A DNA stretch of 64,000 nt from Bradyrhizobium sp. dw_411 (GTDB lineage Bacteria; Pseudomonadota; Alphaproteobacteria; Rhizobiales; Xanthobacteraceae): contig NZ_JAAVUY010000018.1 in NCBI RefSeq assembly GCF_018449695.1, forward strand, positions 94,951 to 158,950, written 5' to 3'. The translations under genes and the position numbers were made by a program. The notes under the pieces are model-generated. The model was not told where the DNA came from. It did not search any database and was given only the letters and a program-made list of their open reading frames with translations. Below, piece by piece: positions 35,614 to 44,612 of this stretch (within the stretch, counting starts at the first letter, position 1; each line of letters opens with the position of its first letter).

Positions 35614-36456
35614 TTAGTTCACGACCGAGGCGGAAACCGCTGCCGGCTCGGTCATGCCGCGGGCGCCGGTATCGGCGGTGGCTTCTTCCTCGTCGGCCAG
35701 AAACTTGTCGATGATGCTCTGGATCGACGACTTGACCTCGTCGGGGCCGCGATCGCTCATGTCGGTGTGCTGAAAGCCGGTGTTGATGACGGTGATGCCG
35801 GCCTTCTGGCAGATGTCGTCGTCGGGCACGACGCCGGGATCGGCCTTGAACACCGGGTCTTTCGAGCGGAACGACAGGATCTTGAACTTGCCGTCGGTCA
35901 TGAAGGGAACGCGCAGATTGTCCAGCGTCACGACCTTCTTGATCATTTCAGGATAGCGCTTGGCGAAATACATCGAGATGTCGCCGCCATTGGAATGGCC
36001 CACCATGGTGAGGTGGCGGTAGTCGGAATTGGGCTGCAGCTTTTTCAACTGGTCGATCGCGAACATGATGTTGGCGATGCCGCGATTATACTGCATGCCG
36101 CGGCCGACATATTGCTCGCCGACTTTCGTCACCATCGGCTCGTCGGTTTCCAGATCGTGCTGGATGCTCACGACCATGTAGCCGCGCGCGGCAAATACGT
36201 TTGCCAGGAAAGAGTATTCGGTGAACTTGACGGTGTTGCCATGGCTGAGGATCACCACCGGCAGCGTGATCATCTCAGCCGTGGCTTCCCATTCCCTGTC
36301 GCGCCGGACCGCGATGTCCACCTCGACGGTGCGGTCGGTGCGCAGCGGATCGAACAGCGTCAGCGTCTTGTGGTGGATCGCCCATTTGCTCGCGGTGAAA
36401 TAACCCACGATCACGACCGCGCACAGCGACAGCAGAATGGCAATTCCGCGTTTCAT
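35614..36456 (-). CDS. Membrane-anchored or secreted alpha/beta hydrolase
   Basis: A 280-residue protein with an N-terminal hydrophobic segment (KRGIAILLSLCAVVIVGYF, residues 2-20) that may anchor it or serve as signal. The hydrolase core has LPVVILSHGNT (oxyanion strand), the nucleophile elbow MVGHSNGGD and a late histidine in NTGFQHTDMSD. The tail is Ala/Glu/Thr-rich. It resembles chlorophyllase-like or platelet-activating-factor-hydrolase-like esterases in general layout. Substrate unknown. ATG 36456 was preferred over 36516, which would place 20 charged residues before the signal. It ends 4 bases after the aldehyde dehydrogenase stop, in convergent orientation. Confidence 0.8.
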   Translation of the reverse strand: MKRGIAILLSLCAVVIVGYFTASKWAIHHKTLTLFDPLRTDRTVEVDIAVRRDREWEATAEMITLPVVILSHGNTVKFTEYSFLANVFAARGYMVVSIQHDLETDEPMVTKVGEQYVGRGMQYNRGIANIMFAIDQLKKLQPNSDYRHLTMVGHSNGGDISMYFAKRYPEMIKKVVTLDNLRVPFMTDGKFKILSFRSKDPVFKADPGVVPDDDICQKAGITVINTGFQHTDMSDRGPDEVKSSIQSIIDKFLADEEEATADTGARGMTEPAAVSASVVN

Positions 36457-36791
36457 GGTCTGGTTTTCTCGGTCTGGGTGAAACCTGTACCGGCCCTTTT
36501 CCCCGGTTTTTGTCACAGTGGCGTGACACCGGAGCGACGCACCCGGAACAAGATGTCGTGAATGTGAGATCGGTCCGGCTCACGCGTTGCATGCAGGGCG
36601 AGCAGATATCCGCGATAAATCTGGTGATTGGCGATTTTGTTGGCGCGGCCAGCACAATCGCGAAGCTGGTAACATGGATGTGCCTATCCGTGGGATGGGC
36701 GCGGCTGCTTGGCAGTCGGCGATTCCCGGGGCTAGGGTGCGCGGATACGGGGGACGAGCCACATCCGGTTCGTCGTTAAATGGAGTTCTCT
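36457..36791. other. Intergenic region, nothing recognised
   Basis: 335 bases between the divergent hydrolase and DoxX genes. I see no repeat of the dispersed families, no convincing small gene and no strong hairpin. It should carry both promoters. Confidence 0.5.
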
Positions 36792-37172
36792 ATGGATCGC
36801 GTCGCTAAGTATTGGCCGGAAACACTCAGCATTTTGCGCATTGTGATCGGGCTGTTGTTTCTCGAACATGGCACCGCCAAGCTGTTCGGATTTCCGCAAA
36901 CGCCGATGGGCATGCCGGCGATGGGAACGCTGCTGTGGGTTCAGGGCGTGATCGAATTGGCGGGCGGCGTGCTGTTTGCGCTGGGCCTGTTCACCCGGCC
37001 GGTCGCGTTCATCCTGGCAGGTGATATGGCGGTAGCGTATTTCATGGCGCACGCGTCCAAAGGCTTCTTCCCGATCCTCAACGGCGGCGATGGCGCGATT
37101 CTGTATTGCTTCGTGTTCCTGCTGTATTTCGTGGCGGGGCCGGGCCGCTGGGCGGTTACGCCGGAGAAGTAG
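36792..37172 (+). CDS. DoxX family membrane protein
   Basis: A 126-residue membrane protein with four hydrophobic segments and the DoxX features LRIVIGLLFLEHGTAKLFG, WVQGVIELAGGVLFALGLFTRP and LAGDMAVAYFMAH. DoxX-family proteins include quinol-oxidase-associated subunits and membrane factors in redox-stress complexes; the role of this group is unknown. GGAG at 36782-36785 is placed well for ATG 36792; an ATG at 36780 adds four residues. It stands alone. Confidence 0.87.
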   Translation: MDRVAKYWPETLSILRIVIGLLFLEHGTAKLFGFPQTPMGMPAMGTLLWVQGVIELAGGVLFALGLFTRPVAFILAGDMAVAYFMAHASKGFFPILNGGDGAILYCFVFLLYFVAGPGRWAVTPEK

Positions 37173-37185
37173 GTCGCGCTTGCTT

Positions 37186-37426
37186 CCATCCTTCGAGACG
37201 GCCGCGTTGCGGCCTCCTCAGAGCCTGACTGATAATTCGTAGGAGCCACCGTGTGTGGCTTTAAGTACCGGTTCCCGCGCAACTTTAGAATCGATTAGCG
37301 TGTGGTTCTGAAATTTTAGAATCAAGAGAAGCGAAGCCAAGTCGACTGCCGCAGGACAAAAATGCCAAAGTGCGGCCGTCCTGCGAATTATGAGTCAGAC
37401 TCTCAGGATGAGGACGGAGTATTTCG
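37186..37426. mobile_element. 182-bp MITE-like element inserted in a palindromic repeat
   Basis: Element 37221-37402 has 24-bp terminal inverted repeats (GAGCCTGACTGATAATTCG... and its near-complement ...CGAATTATGAGTCAGACTC), 21 of 24 matching. It is flanked by TCA at 37218-37220 and 37403-37405 (possibly CTCA), a short target duplication. The host sequence is the repeat TCCTTCGAGACGG...CCTCCTCA | GGATGAGG, which reads through cleanly if the element is removed. No transposase is encoded; it should depend on an IS with matching ends elsewhere. An internal CGCAGGAC/GTCCTGCG inverted pair is also present. Confidence 0.65.
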
Positions 37427-37474
37427 GCAAAAGCGCTGACCTCATCCTGAGAAGCGATGCATGCGCGCTTTATC

Positions 37475-37620
37475 TTCTCCCCTCCTCCCGCGAAGCGGCG
37501 GGGAGGGGTCGGGGGTGGGGGGCTATCACCTCGCGCTTCTGTTGGCGGTGAATTTGTTGAAACACCCCCCAGCCCCGACCCCTCCTCGCCACGCGCTGCG
37601 CACGCGGGGGGAGGGGAGAA
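37475..37620. repeat. Palindromic repeat (CCCCTCC family)
   Basis: Starts TTCTCCCCTCCTCCCG and ends GGGGGGAGGGGAGAA, with a middle GGGGTCGGGGGTGGGG pairing with CCCCAGCCCCGACCCC. The open frames drawn through it are not genes. Together with the MITE-like element it fills the 493-base gap between the DoxX gene and the next hydrolase. Confidence 0.75.
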
Positions 37621-37665
37621 GGGTTCGCACGCGGCCGCCTCTCAAAGGATGACGCGGCAGGAACG

Positions 37666-38667
37666 TCAGGTCGACCGCAATTGCATCTGCTCCAGCACGC
37701 AGCGGCCGAGCAAACCGTAGGGACTGCCAAACGTCTCCATCATCTCGAAATGGTTGTAGTTCTCGTTGATGTGGAACTGCACCGGCTTGCTGGCGGCCTT
37801 CAGCGCGGCGGCGAAGTCGCGGGTCTGGCGTTTGAATTCGGGCGTCTCGTAGGTGCCATGTGCCAGCACCAGCGGCACGTTGAGCTGCGCTAGATGGCGC
37901 TGGGTGCTGAGAGCATCCTCCATCGCGTCGGTGAACTTCACATATTTCGAGCGCGCCGAAAGCCGCACCGGCTTGAGATCGTACATGCCGCTGGACAGCA
38001 CCGCGCCCTTGATCGGGTTTGGAGCCAGGTCGAATTCCTTTTTCCAGTCGGTCAACAGCGCGACACCCGCAAGATGCGAGCCTGAGGAAAAGCCGGAGAC
38101 GTAGACCCGATCCGCATCGCCGCCGAGCATGGGCGCATTGCGCAGGGTCCAGGCGATCGCGCGCTTGACCTGATCGACCATCGGCACGAGATCGCCATTG
38201 GCTTCATCGACCGAAATGAAATCCGGCACCACATAATGCGCGCCGGCATTCATCAGCATTTCCGCCGGAAAAGCATAGTCGGTCGCGGGGCGCTGATGCC
38301 AGGCGCCGCCGTGAATGTGGATATTAATCGGCGCATTTGGCCGCTTGCTCGAATAGACTTCCAGTTTCTCGATCGCGGTCGGGCCGTAGTTGAAGCGCTT
38401 GGGTTCGCCGAGACGCGCGCGCATGTCATTGCTGTTGGACGTATAGCGATCGGTGACTTGCTTGAGGTTCGGCGCGTATTTCGACTGGTCATAGGCGTCG
38501 TCGAGCTGCTTCTGGTCCATGTCGAGCCAGACCGCAGGTCCTTTTTCGGAAGCAGACGTCGCCGCTTGCTGCGCCGACACCGCGCCGGTAGCGGCGAGGC
38601 CCGCCGAAATGCCTGCAAGGATGGTTCTGCGATCGAGTTTCACGCCTTTATTATTCCGTTCAGTCAT
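37666..38667 (-). CDS. Tat-exported alpha/beta hydrolase (esterase)
   Basis: A 333-residue esterase with a Tat signal: KLDRRTILAGISAGLAATGAVSAQQ in residues 10-34, twin Arg then hydrophobic stretch. The core has the HGGAW oxyanion motif (INIHIHGGAWHQRP), the nucleophile in VSGFSSGSHLAG and a C-terminal histidine in NENYNHFEMM. This layout matches hormone-sensitive-lipase/BD-FAE-type esterases and kynurenine formamidase relatives. It lies 39 bases downstream of the LysR gene on the same strand, so both may be one transcript; the neighbouring ABC importer may bring in its product. Confidence 0.85.
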   Translation of the reverse strand: MTERNNKGVKLDRRTILAGISAGLAATGAVSAQQAATSASEKGPAVWLDMDQKQLDDAYDQSKYAPNLKQVTDRYTSNSNDMRARLGEPKRFNYGPTAIEKLEVYSSKRPNAPINIHIHGGAWHQRPATDYAFPAEMLMNAGAHYVVPDFISVDEANGDLVPMVDQVKRAIAWTLRNAPMLGGDADRVYVSGFSSGSHLAGVALLTDWKKEFDLAPNPIKGAVLSSGMYDLKPVRLSARSKYVKFTDAMEDALSTQRHLAQLNVPLVLAHGTYETPEFKRQTRDFAAALKAASKPVQFHINENYNHFEMMETFGSPYGLLGRCVLEQMQLRST

Positions 38668-38706
38668 CTCATCCTCTCCGGGATTTTTGCGGCAGGAGTG
38701 AGCGGC

Positions 38707-39621
38707 CTAAGTGGCCGCCTCCCAGATGCCGTCGCGAACCTGCTTGCGTCCGAGTTCGCACAGCATATCGTAAAAGCGCTCCGCCGCCACACCGAGCGTG
38801 CGCGCCTTCGGCCGCGCCACCAGCCAGGTGATGAAAAGCCCCGCGATCGGACTCGCGGTGATCTTGTTCTGCGCCAATAGCTCGCGCACGCCGCAGGCCG
38901 GCAGCACCGTATAGCCGAGATCGGCGGTGACGAGGTCCGTCATCAGCGGCAGCGTGTTGGCCTCAAAACGCACATTCGGCTGCAGGCCATGGGCCGCGAG
39001 CCCGGTCTCGATGGTCAGACGCAGGCTGTTCGGCCGCGTAGTCAGGATCAGCGGCAATTCAGCCAGCGCCTTGATCGGGGTCTCGCGCCGCATCGACAGT
39101 TTCGCGCCGACGGGACCGACCAGCAGCATGCGTTCGCGACCGAGCTGTCGCGCCGCGACGCCCAGCGCCGGCTCATGGCTGTTTGTCACGGCGACATCGA
39201 TCAAGCCGTTGGCGACGAGGTCGCGCAGTTGCGCGCTGGTTTCCTCGATGATGCGCACCGCAATGCGCGGATAGGCGGCGTTGAAGTTTTTGACCAGGGG
39301 AACGGCGATCAGTCCGCGCGGCGAGGGCGGAATGCCGAACGCGACTTCGCCGGTGGGCTCCAGCGAGACCGCGGCGACGTCGGTCTTGAGCGCGCGCAAT
39401 TGCCGCTCGATGCTTTGCAGGCCTTCATGCAATTGCTTGCCGGCCTCGGTCGGCATCATGCCGCGACCGCCGCGCACGAATAGAGGGGTTTGAAACTGGT
39501 CTTCGATCGACTGGATCTGCCGGCTGAGTGTCGGCTGCGACACCCGCAGCGATTGCGCCGCGCTGGAGAGGTTGCCGTGCTCGATCACCGCAAAGAAGTA
39601 CTGGATTTTCCGGATATCCAT
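38707..39621 (-). CDS. LysR-family transcriptional regulator
   Basis: A 304-residue regulator. The N-terminal winged HTH has FFAVIEHGNLSSAAQSLRVSQPTLSRQIQSIEDQ (split here: residues 9-42) and LFVRGGRGMMPTEAG, and the effector domain starts near residue 90 with EVAFGIPPSPRGL. The HTH and IPPSPRGL segment resemble the Cbl/NAC-like group. It is divergent from the ABC substrate-binding gene, with a likely operator at 39646-39671 between them, so it probably controls that importer and its own operon with the Tat-exported esterase. Confidence 0.92.
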   Translation of the reverse strand: MDIRKIQYFFAVIEHGNLSSAAQSLRVSQPTLSRQIQSIEDQFQTPLFVRGGRGMMPTEAGKQLHEGLQSIERQLRALKTDVAAVSLEPTGEVAFGIPPSPRGLIAVPLVKNFNAAYPRIAVRIIEETSAQLRDLVANGLIDVAVTNSHEPALGVAARQLGRERMLLVGPVGAKLSMRRETPIKALAELPLILTTRPNSLRLTIETGLAAHGLQPNVRFEANTLPLMTDLVTADLGYTVLPACGVRELLAQNKITASPIAGLFITWLVARPKARTLGVAAERFYDMLCELGRKQVRDGIWEAAT

Positions 39622-39645
39622 CGCGGCGGCCCTCGTTTTTCCACA

Positions 39646-39671
39646 TATACGATTATTGAATAGATTGTATA
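39646..39671. promoter_or_regulatory. Candidate LysR operator
   Basis: Inverted repeat TATACGAT-N10-ATTGTATA, seven of eight arm bases matching, in the AT-rich gap between the LysR gene and the ABC substrate-binding gene. It contains the ATAC-N16-GTAT arrangement expected near LysR sites. Confidence 0.5.
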
Positions 39672-39751
39672 GGAAAAATTCGATTGCTGCATGTCAGCGC
39701 CATTGCTACGTTTCATCTGCCGTGGACCTGCCGATGCAATGGAGCTTCGCC

Positions 39752-41020
39752 ATGCGACTTGTTTTCCGATCCTGCGCGTTTGTCGCGAGCTTCCTGCTGG
39801 CGCTGACGTTTGGCGCGCAGGCACAGGAGCCTATTAAAATTGGCGTGCTGCTGCCGTTCACCGGGCCGCTCGCCAAAAACGGCATCGAAAACTGGGAGGC
39901 CATGCAGATCGCGCGCGACATGATCAATGAGCGCGGCGGCGTCAACGGCCGCAAGATCGAATACGTCCAGGGCGATGCCACCAATCCCAACGCGGCGATC
40001 AGCGAGACCGAGCGGCTGATCACCAAGGACGGCGTCAAGATCACCACCGGCTCGTTCGCCTCGCCGATCGCCATCGCCGTGAGCCAGGCGGCGGAACGCC
40101 ACGGCGTGTTTCACTGGGAAACCACCGGCGCTGCCGAGATCATCACCCGCCGCGGTTTCAAATATACGTTTCAAGTGGGCGCGCCCGCGCGCAAATACGG
40201 CCAGGCTGCGGTCGATATCGTGCTCGACGATCTGGCCAAGCGGCTGAAGAAGCCGGCGGCCGATGTGAAGCTCGCATTGCTCTGGGAAAATCGCGCCTTC
40301 GGCAAGTCTGTTGGCGACGGCATCCGCACCTACTCGCAGGCCAAAGGCATCAAGCTGGTCTATGACGAGGGTTACGATCAGACCGCGACCGACATGACGC
40401 CGATCGTGCAGAAGCTGAAGGATGTTGCGCCGGACGTGCTGATCGCGATCTCCTTCCCGAATGATGCGATCCTGTTTCAGCGCAAGGCCAAGGAGCTCGA
40501 TTTCAACGTCGCCGCGTTTATCGGCGTCAGCGCCGGCTATTCCGCGCCTGATCTAAGAGATTCGATCGGCGATTCCGTCGCCGGCATCTTTGTTGCCGAC
40601 TTTCCGCCCAAGGTGAATGAGGGCGTGCTCAAGCCTGCGGTCAAGGAAGTCGCGCGGGAATTCTACAAGCGCTACGAAGCCAAATTGAAGCGCGCGCCAG
40701 CGGGCCACGCCGCGGCGGGCTTCTCCGCGGTGTGGGCGCTGTTCACCGAGGTGCTGCCGAAGGCCAAGACGTACGAGCCGGATGAACTGCGCGAGATCGC
40801 GCTGAAACTCGATTTGCCCGAGGGGTCGCTGGTCAACGGCTCCGGCATCAAGTTCACCAATTTCGATTGGCCTGATGATCCCAAGGACGCCGGACAGAAC
40901 CTGAGAGCCTCGATCGGCGTCTGGCAATGGACCAAGACCGGCAACGAACAGGTGTTCCCGCCGGAACTCGCGACCCACGAGCCGGCGATGGTGCCGCTGC
41001 CGAACTGGAGCAATCGCTAG
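39752..41020 (+). CDS. ABC transporter periplasmic substrate-binding protein, branched-chain amino acid type
   Basis: A 422-residue secreted protein with signal peptide VFRSCAFVASFLLALTFGAQAQ (cleavage after AQA). The mature part is a type-I periplasmic binding protein (Peripla_BP_6): PIKIGVLLPFTGPLAKNGIENWE, IEYVQGDATNPNAAISETERL and GSFASPIAIAVSQAAERHGVFHW. Ligands of such proteins range from leucine to aromatic acids, amides and urea; here the catabolic neighbours suggest a carboxylate or amide. GGAG at 39741-39744 supports ATG 39752. It heads the transporter operon, with a palindrome before livH. Confidence 0.9.
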   Translation: MRLVFRSCAFVASFLLALTFGAQAQEPIKIGVLLPFTGPLAKNGIENWEAMQIARDMINERGGVNGRKIEYVQGDATNPNAAISETERLITKDGVKITTGSFASPIAIAVSQAAERHGVFHWETTGAAEIITRRGFKYTFQVGAPARKYGQAAVDIVLDDLAKRLKKPAADVKLALLWENRAFGKSVGDGIRTYSQAKGIKLVYDEGYDQTATDMTPIVQKLKDVAPDVLIAISFPNDAILFQRKAKELDFNVAAFIGVSAGYSAPDLRDSIGDSVAGIFVADFPPKVNEGVLKPAVKEVAREFYKRYEAKLKRAPAGHAAAGFSAVWALFTEVLPKAKTYEPDELREIALKLDLPEGSLVNGSGIKFTNFDWPDDPKDAGQNLRASIGVWQWTKTGNEQVFPPELATHEPAMVPLPNWSNR

Positions 41021-41055
41021 AAATGAGGCGGCTCTGCTGCAGCATCGGCGGTGAG

Positions 41056-41240
41056 CCCCCTCTCCCACCCAACTCGGGTATACCAGAGTTGGGCCAATTC
41101 AATTTATCGAAGTCGGATATGTCCGACTTCGAGTGGGAGAGGGTTGGGGTGAGGGGGGCAGGTCTATCGATGGTCCGTAACCCCTCACCCGGATCGCATC
41201 GCGATGCGATGCGATCCGACCTCTCCCACAAGGGGAGAGG
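41056..41240. repeat. Palindromic repeat between substrate-binding and permease genes
   Basis: Long relative of 8733-8850: begins CCCCCTCTCCCACCC and ends CTCTCCCACAAGGGGAGAGG. Compared with that copy it has about 65 extra bases near its left end, including the hairpins AACTCGGGTATACCAGAGTT and GAAGTCGGATATGTCCGACT(TC). It lies inside the presumed operon. Confidence 0.8.
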
Positions 41241-41287
41241 TAAGTGGGCTCGCTGATGGACTCCCTTGACGCCGTGGGGTCCACGCC

Positions 41288-42172
41288 ATGAGCACCCTTA
41301 TCCAGCTCATCCTCTCAGGCATCCTCGTCGGCAGCGTCTATGCTTTAATGAGCATTGGCCTCACGCTGATCTTCGGCGTGCTGCGAATTGTCAATTTCGC
41401 CCATGGCGAATTCCTGATGATCGCGATGTACGGCGCCTGGGCGTTTACGCATCTGTTCGGGCTTAATCCCTACATCGCCGCGGTCGCGATCGTGCCGGCG
41501 ATGTTCCTGTTCGGCGCCGTCGTGTATTGGCTCGTCATCAATCCGGCGCTGGACAAGCCGCATCTGGTGGTGGTGTTCGCGACCATGGCACTGTCGATCT
41601 TTCTGCAGAACGCAGCGCTGATGGCGATGACCGCGGACCTGCGCGACATTCCGCCGATCTTCAACCGGTCGATCGTGATCGGATCGATCCATCTCAAGGT
41701 CGAACTGCTGCTGGGCTTTGCGATCACGCTGCTGTGCACGTTTGCGCTGCAGTGGATGATCCGCAAAACCTATCTCGGCAAGGCGATCCGGGCGACCGTA
41801 CAGGACGGCGAGGCCGCGATGCTGATGGGCATTCCGGTGCCGCGTATCTTTCTCATTACATTTGCGGGCGGATCGGCATTGGTGGGTCTTGCGGCCTGCG
41901 TGATGGTGCCGCTGTTTTCGGTGTTTCCGTCGGTCGGCTTGAATTTCGTGCTGATCGCGTTCGTCATCGTTGTGCTCGGCGGCATGGGCAGCATCGAGGG
42001 CGCGTTGATCGGCGGCATCTGTGTCGGCGTGGTGCAATCGCTGAGCAGCTATTATGTCGCGCCGGCGTTCGGGCAGATGTTCTTCTTCATTCTGTTTCTG
42101 CTGGTAATGATCTTCCGCCCCAACGGGCTGCTGGGCCAGCAGGGTGCCGCGACCATCGGCATGAACGAGTAG
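41288..42172 (+). CDS. Branched-chain amino acid-type ABC transporter permease (LivH family)
   Basis: A 294-residue inner-membrane permease with about eight hydrophobic segments. The family block LSGILVGSVYALMSIGLTL followed by FGVLRIVNFAHGEFLM is intact, and GGMGSIEGALIGGICVGVVQ is the cytoplasmic coupling region. It pairs with the LivM-type permease that begins 3 bases after its stop. Length and layout are normal for LivH. Confidence 0.93.
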   Translation: MSTLIQLILSGILVGSVYALMSIGLTLIFGVLRIVNFAHGEFLMIAMYGAWAFTHLFGLNPYIAAVAIVPAMFLFGAVVYWLVINPALDKPHLVVVFATMALSIFLQNAALMAMTADLRDIPPIFNRSIVIGSIHLKVELLLGFAITLLCTFALQWMIRKTYLGKAIRATVQDGEAAMLMGIPVPRIFLITFAGGSALVGLAACVMVPLFSVFPSVGLNFVLIAFVIVVLGGMGSIEGALIGGICVGVVQSLSSYYVAPAFGQMFFFILFLLVMIFRPNGLLGQQGAATIGMNE

Positions 42173-42175
42173 CCG

Positions 42176-43189
42176 ATGTCAGCGGAAACGATTCCCTCAC
42201 TCAGCCCCAGGCGCATGGCGTGGTTTCCTACGCGCGGGCGCATCTCGTGGTTCGAGATTGCGCTGCTGCTGATCGCCTGCGCGCTGGTGGTCTCCGGCAT
42301 GGCGTCCAGCCTGCAGGATGTGCTGCTGCTGAGCTTTCTGTTCGGCGGTCTGGCGCTGGCCTGGAATATCGCAGGCGGCTATGCGGGCCTGATCTCGTTC
42401 GGTCATTCGGCATTCTTCGGTGTCGGCGCCTATGCGTCGACGATCTTGTCCACACGCTACGGCATCACGCCGTGGATCGGGATCTGGATCGGCGCATTGA
42501 TCGCTGCCATGTTCGGCGCCGTGCTGGCGCTGATCTGCGCGCGGCTGCGCGGGCCGTTCTTCATCCTCTCGACGCTCGCCTTTGCCGAAGTCGTGCGCAT
42601 CGGCGCGTTGAACTGGTCCTCGCTGACCGGCGGCGCGGAGGGCCTGTCGATCATGCCGGCACCGAGTCTTATCGGCATGGTGTTCGCCTCGAAGGCCGCT
42701 TACGCCGCGTTGATGCTGTTCTATCTCGTCGCGGTGTTTGCCATCACCAAGGGATTGGAAGCCTCGCGTTTCGGCTATTATTTGTTCGCGATCCGCGACA
42801 ATGAGGATGCCGCGGGTGCGGCCGGCGTCAATCCGCTGCTCGGGCGCACCGCCGCGCTGGCCCTGAGCGCGGCGCTGACCGGTATCGGCGGCTCGCTGTT
42901 CGCGCAATATTTCCTCTATCTCGATCCGACCTATGTAATTTCGCCGGAACTGTCGTTTCAGTTCGCGCTGTTGCCGGCGGTCGGAGGTCTGGGCACCGCG
43001 ATCGGCCCTGTACTCGGCTCGTTCCTGATCACGCCATTGTCCGAATTGTTGCGATCTTATCTCGGCAGCTCGGCAGTCGGGCTGCATCTGGTGATCTACA
43101 GTTTCGGGCTGATTGTCGTGATGCTGTATTTCCCGGCGGGTCTCGCCGGCGCGCTGGATAAATTGACCCGGCGAGGGCGCCCGCGATGA
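42176..43189 (+). CDS. Branched-chain amino acid-type ABC transporter permease (LivM family)
   Basis: A 337-residue permease with about ten hydrophobic segments. LALAWNIAGGYAGLISFGHSAFFGVGAYAS is the typical LivM start region, and RGPFFILSTLAFAEVVRIG and AIRDNEDAAGAAGVN follow. The second last is the coupling helix contacting the ATPases. A cytoplasmic tail of about 30 residues precedes the first segment. The stop overlaps the LivG-type ATPase start by 4 bases. Confidence 0.93.
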   Translation: MSAETIPSLSPRRMAWFPTRGRISWFEIALLLIACALVVSGMASSLQDVLLLSFLFGGLALAWNIAGGYAGLISFGHSAFFGVGAYASTILSTRYGITPWIGIWIGALIAAMFGAVLALICARLRGPFFILSTLAFAEVVRIGALNWSSLTGGAEGLSIMPAPSLIGMVFASKAAYAALMLFYLVAVFAITKGLEASRFGYYLFAIRDNEDAAGAAGVNPLLGRTAALALSAALTGIGGSLFAQYFLYLDPTYVISPELSFQFALLPAVGGLGTAIGPVLGSFLITPLSELLRSYLGSSAVGLHLVIYSFGLIVVMLYFPAGLAGALDKLTRRGRPR

Positions 43190-43914
43190 GTGCGCTGTTG
43201 GAAGTGCGCCATGTCAGCCGTTCGTTCCGAACCACGCTGGCGGTGGATGATGCCAGTTTCGAAGTGCAGCCCGGCGAATTGCTGGGTCTGATCGGCCCCA
43301 ATGGGGCCGGCAAGAGCACGCTGTTCAATCTGGTCGCGGGCGTGATCGCGCCATCGTCCGGCCAGATCTTGTTCGATGGCAAGCCCATTCAGGGCTGGAA
43401 GTCGCACGACATCGCCCGCGTCGGCGTCGCGCGCACCTTCCAGATCCCGAAACCGTATCGGCAGTTATCCGTCATCGAGAACGTGATGCTCAGCGCCTTC
43501 CTGCGCGAGAAATCCATCGCCGGGGCGCGCAGGCTCGCCGAGGCGACATTGGCCGATGTCGGCCTCGATGCTTATGGCGGATCACCCGCAAGCTCGCTGA
43601 CGGTCGGGCTGTTGAAGCGGCTCGAAGTAGCCCGCGCGCTGGCGATGCGGCCGAAACTCGTGCTGTTCGACGAGATCATGGCGGGGCTGACGCCCACCGA
43701 AGTCGGCGCGATGACGAAATTTGTCGCAGGCCTGCCCGCGCGCGGCATTACCGTGATCTGGGTCGAGCATGTGCTTTATGCGATCATGAAGACCGCGACG
43801 CGGATGGTCGTCGTCAACCGCGGCAAGAAGATCGCCGAGGGCACGCCGACGGAGTTGGCGCGGCATCCGGAGGTCGTGAAGGCCTATCTCGGCGAGGAGA
43901 TGGACCTTGCTTGA
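43186..43914 (+). CDS. ABC transporter ATP-binding protein (LivG family)
   Basis: A 242-residue ATPase: Walker A GLIGPNGAGKSTLFNLV, the LivG-specific VGVARTFQIPKPYRQLSV segment, Walker B PKLVLFDEIMAGL and switch histidine in IWVEHVLYAIM. The signature motif is altered: where LSGGQ is expected the sequence reads SSLTVGLLKRLEVARALA, with LTVGL, as is common in LivG-type ATPases. It should form a heterodimer with the LivF-type ATPase encoded next, overlapping by 8 bases. Confidence 0.92.
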   Translation: MSALLEVRHVSRSFRTTLAVDDASFEVQPGELLGLIGPNGAGKSTLFNLVAGVIAPSSGQILFDGKPIQGWKSHDIARVGVARTFQIPKPYRQLSVIENVMLSAFLREKSIAGARRLAEATLADVGLDAYGGSPASSLTVGLLKRLEVARALAMRPKLVLFDEIMAGLTPTEVGAMTKFVAGLPARGITVIWVEHVLYAIMKTATRMVVVNRGKKIAEGTPTELARHPEVVKAYLGEEMDLA

Positions 43915-44611
43915 GGTGAAACATCTCGATGCGTTCTACGGCGCCGTGCAGGTGTTGCACGACGTCAATCTGTTCGTCGGCAAGGGCGAGATCGTCGGCT
44001 TGGTCGGCGCCAACGCCGCTGGCAAGAGCACGCTGATGTTCACGCTGGCGGGGCTGCGCACCACTCATCAAGGCGAGGTGCTGCTCGACGGCGTCGCGGT
44101 CGATGATCTCGCGGCCTATGAACGGCCCAAGCGCGGCCTCGTTCTGGTGCCGGAACGGCGGCGGCTGTTTCCGTTCATGACCGTGCTGGAAAATCTCGAA
44201 ATCGGCGCCTATGCGGCGGAGGCCCGCGCGGTCGCGCGGCAAACGCTCGATGAAGTCTTTGCGTTGCTGCCGGTGCTGGCGGAACGGCGCAAGCAGATTG
44301 CCGGCTCGATGAGCGGCGGCGAGCAGCAGATGCTGGCGATCGGCCGCGCGCTGATGGCCAAGCCGCGCGTGCTGCTATTGGACGAGCCGACCGAGGGTCT
44401 CGCGCCGATCTATGTCAAACTGCTGTTCGACCTGATCGTCAGCCTGCGCGCCAGCGGGCTGACCGTGATGATCGTCGAGCAGAACGTCCATCACGTGCTG
44501 CGCACCGCCGACCGGGCCTATGTGCTCGAAAACGGCCGGATCGTGATGGAAGGCAAGGGCGCGACACTTCTCAACGACGACCGTCTCAAAACCGCTTACC
44601 TGGGGCTCTAG
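43907..44611 (+). CDS. ABC transporter ATP-binding protein (LivF family)
   Basis: A 234-residue ATPase with Walker A GLVGANAAGKSTLMFTLAG, signature SMSGGEQQMLAIGRALM, Walker B RVLLLDEPTEGLAPIY and switch region MIVEQNVHHVL. The best start is TTG 43907, overlapping the livG stop, with GAGGAG at 43894-43899; the alternative is GTG 43916. All nucleotide-binding motifs are intact, so it can supply the canonical site that its LivG partner lacks. The amidohydrolase gene begins one base after its stop. Confidence 0.92.
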   Translation: MLEVKHLDAFYGAVQVLHDVNLFVGKGEIVGLVGANAAGKSTLMFTLAGLRTTHQGEVLLDGVAVDDLAAYERPKRGLVLVPERRRLFPFMTVLENLEIGAYAAEARAVARQTLDEVFALLPVLAERRKQIAGSMSGGEQQMLAIGRALMAKPRVLLLDEPTEGLAPIYVKLLFDLIVSLRASGLTVMIVEQNVHHVLRTADRAYVLENGRIVMEGKGATLLNDDRLKTAYLGL

Positions 44612-44612
44612 T

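Noticed and set aside
37457..37720. Open frames through the GGGGAGG palindrome
   Set aside because: They translate a dispersed palindromic repeat and have no gene-like features.
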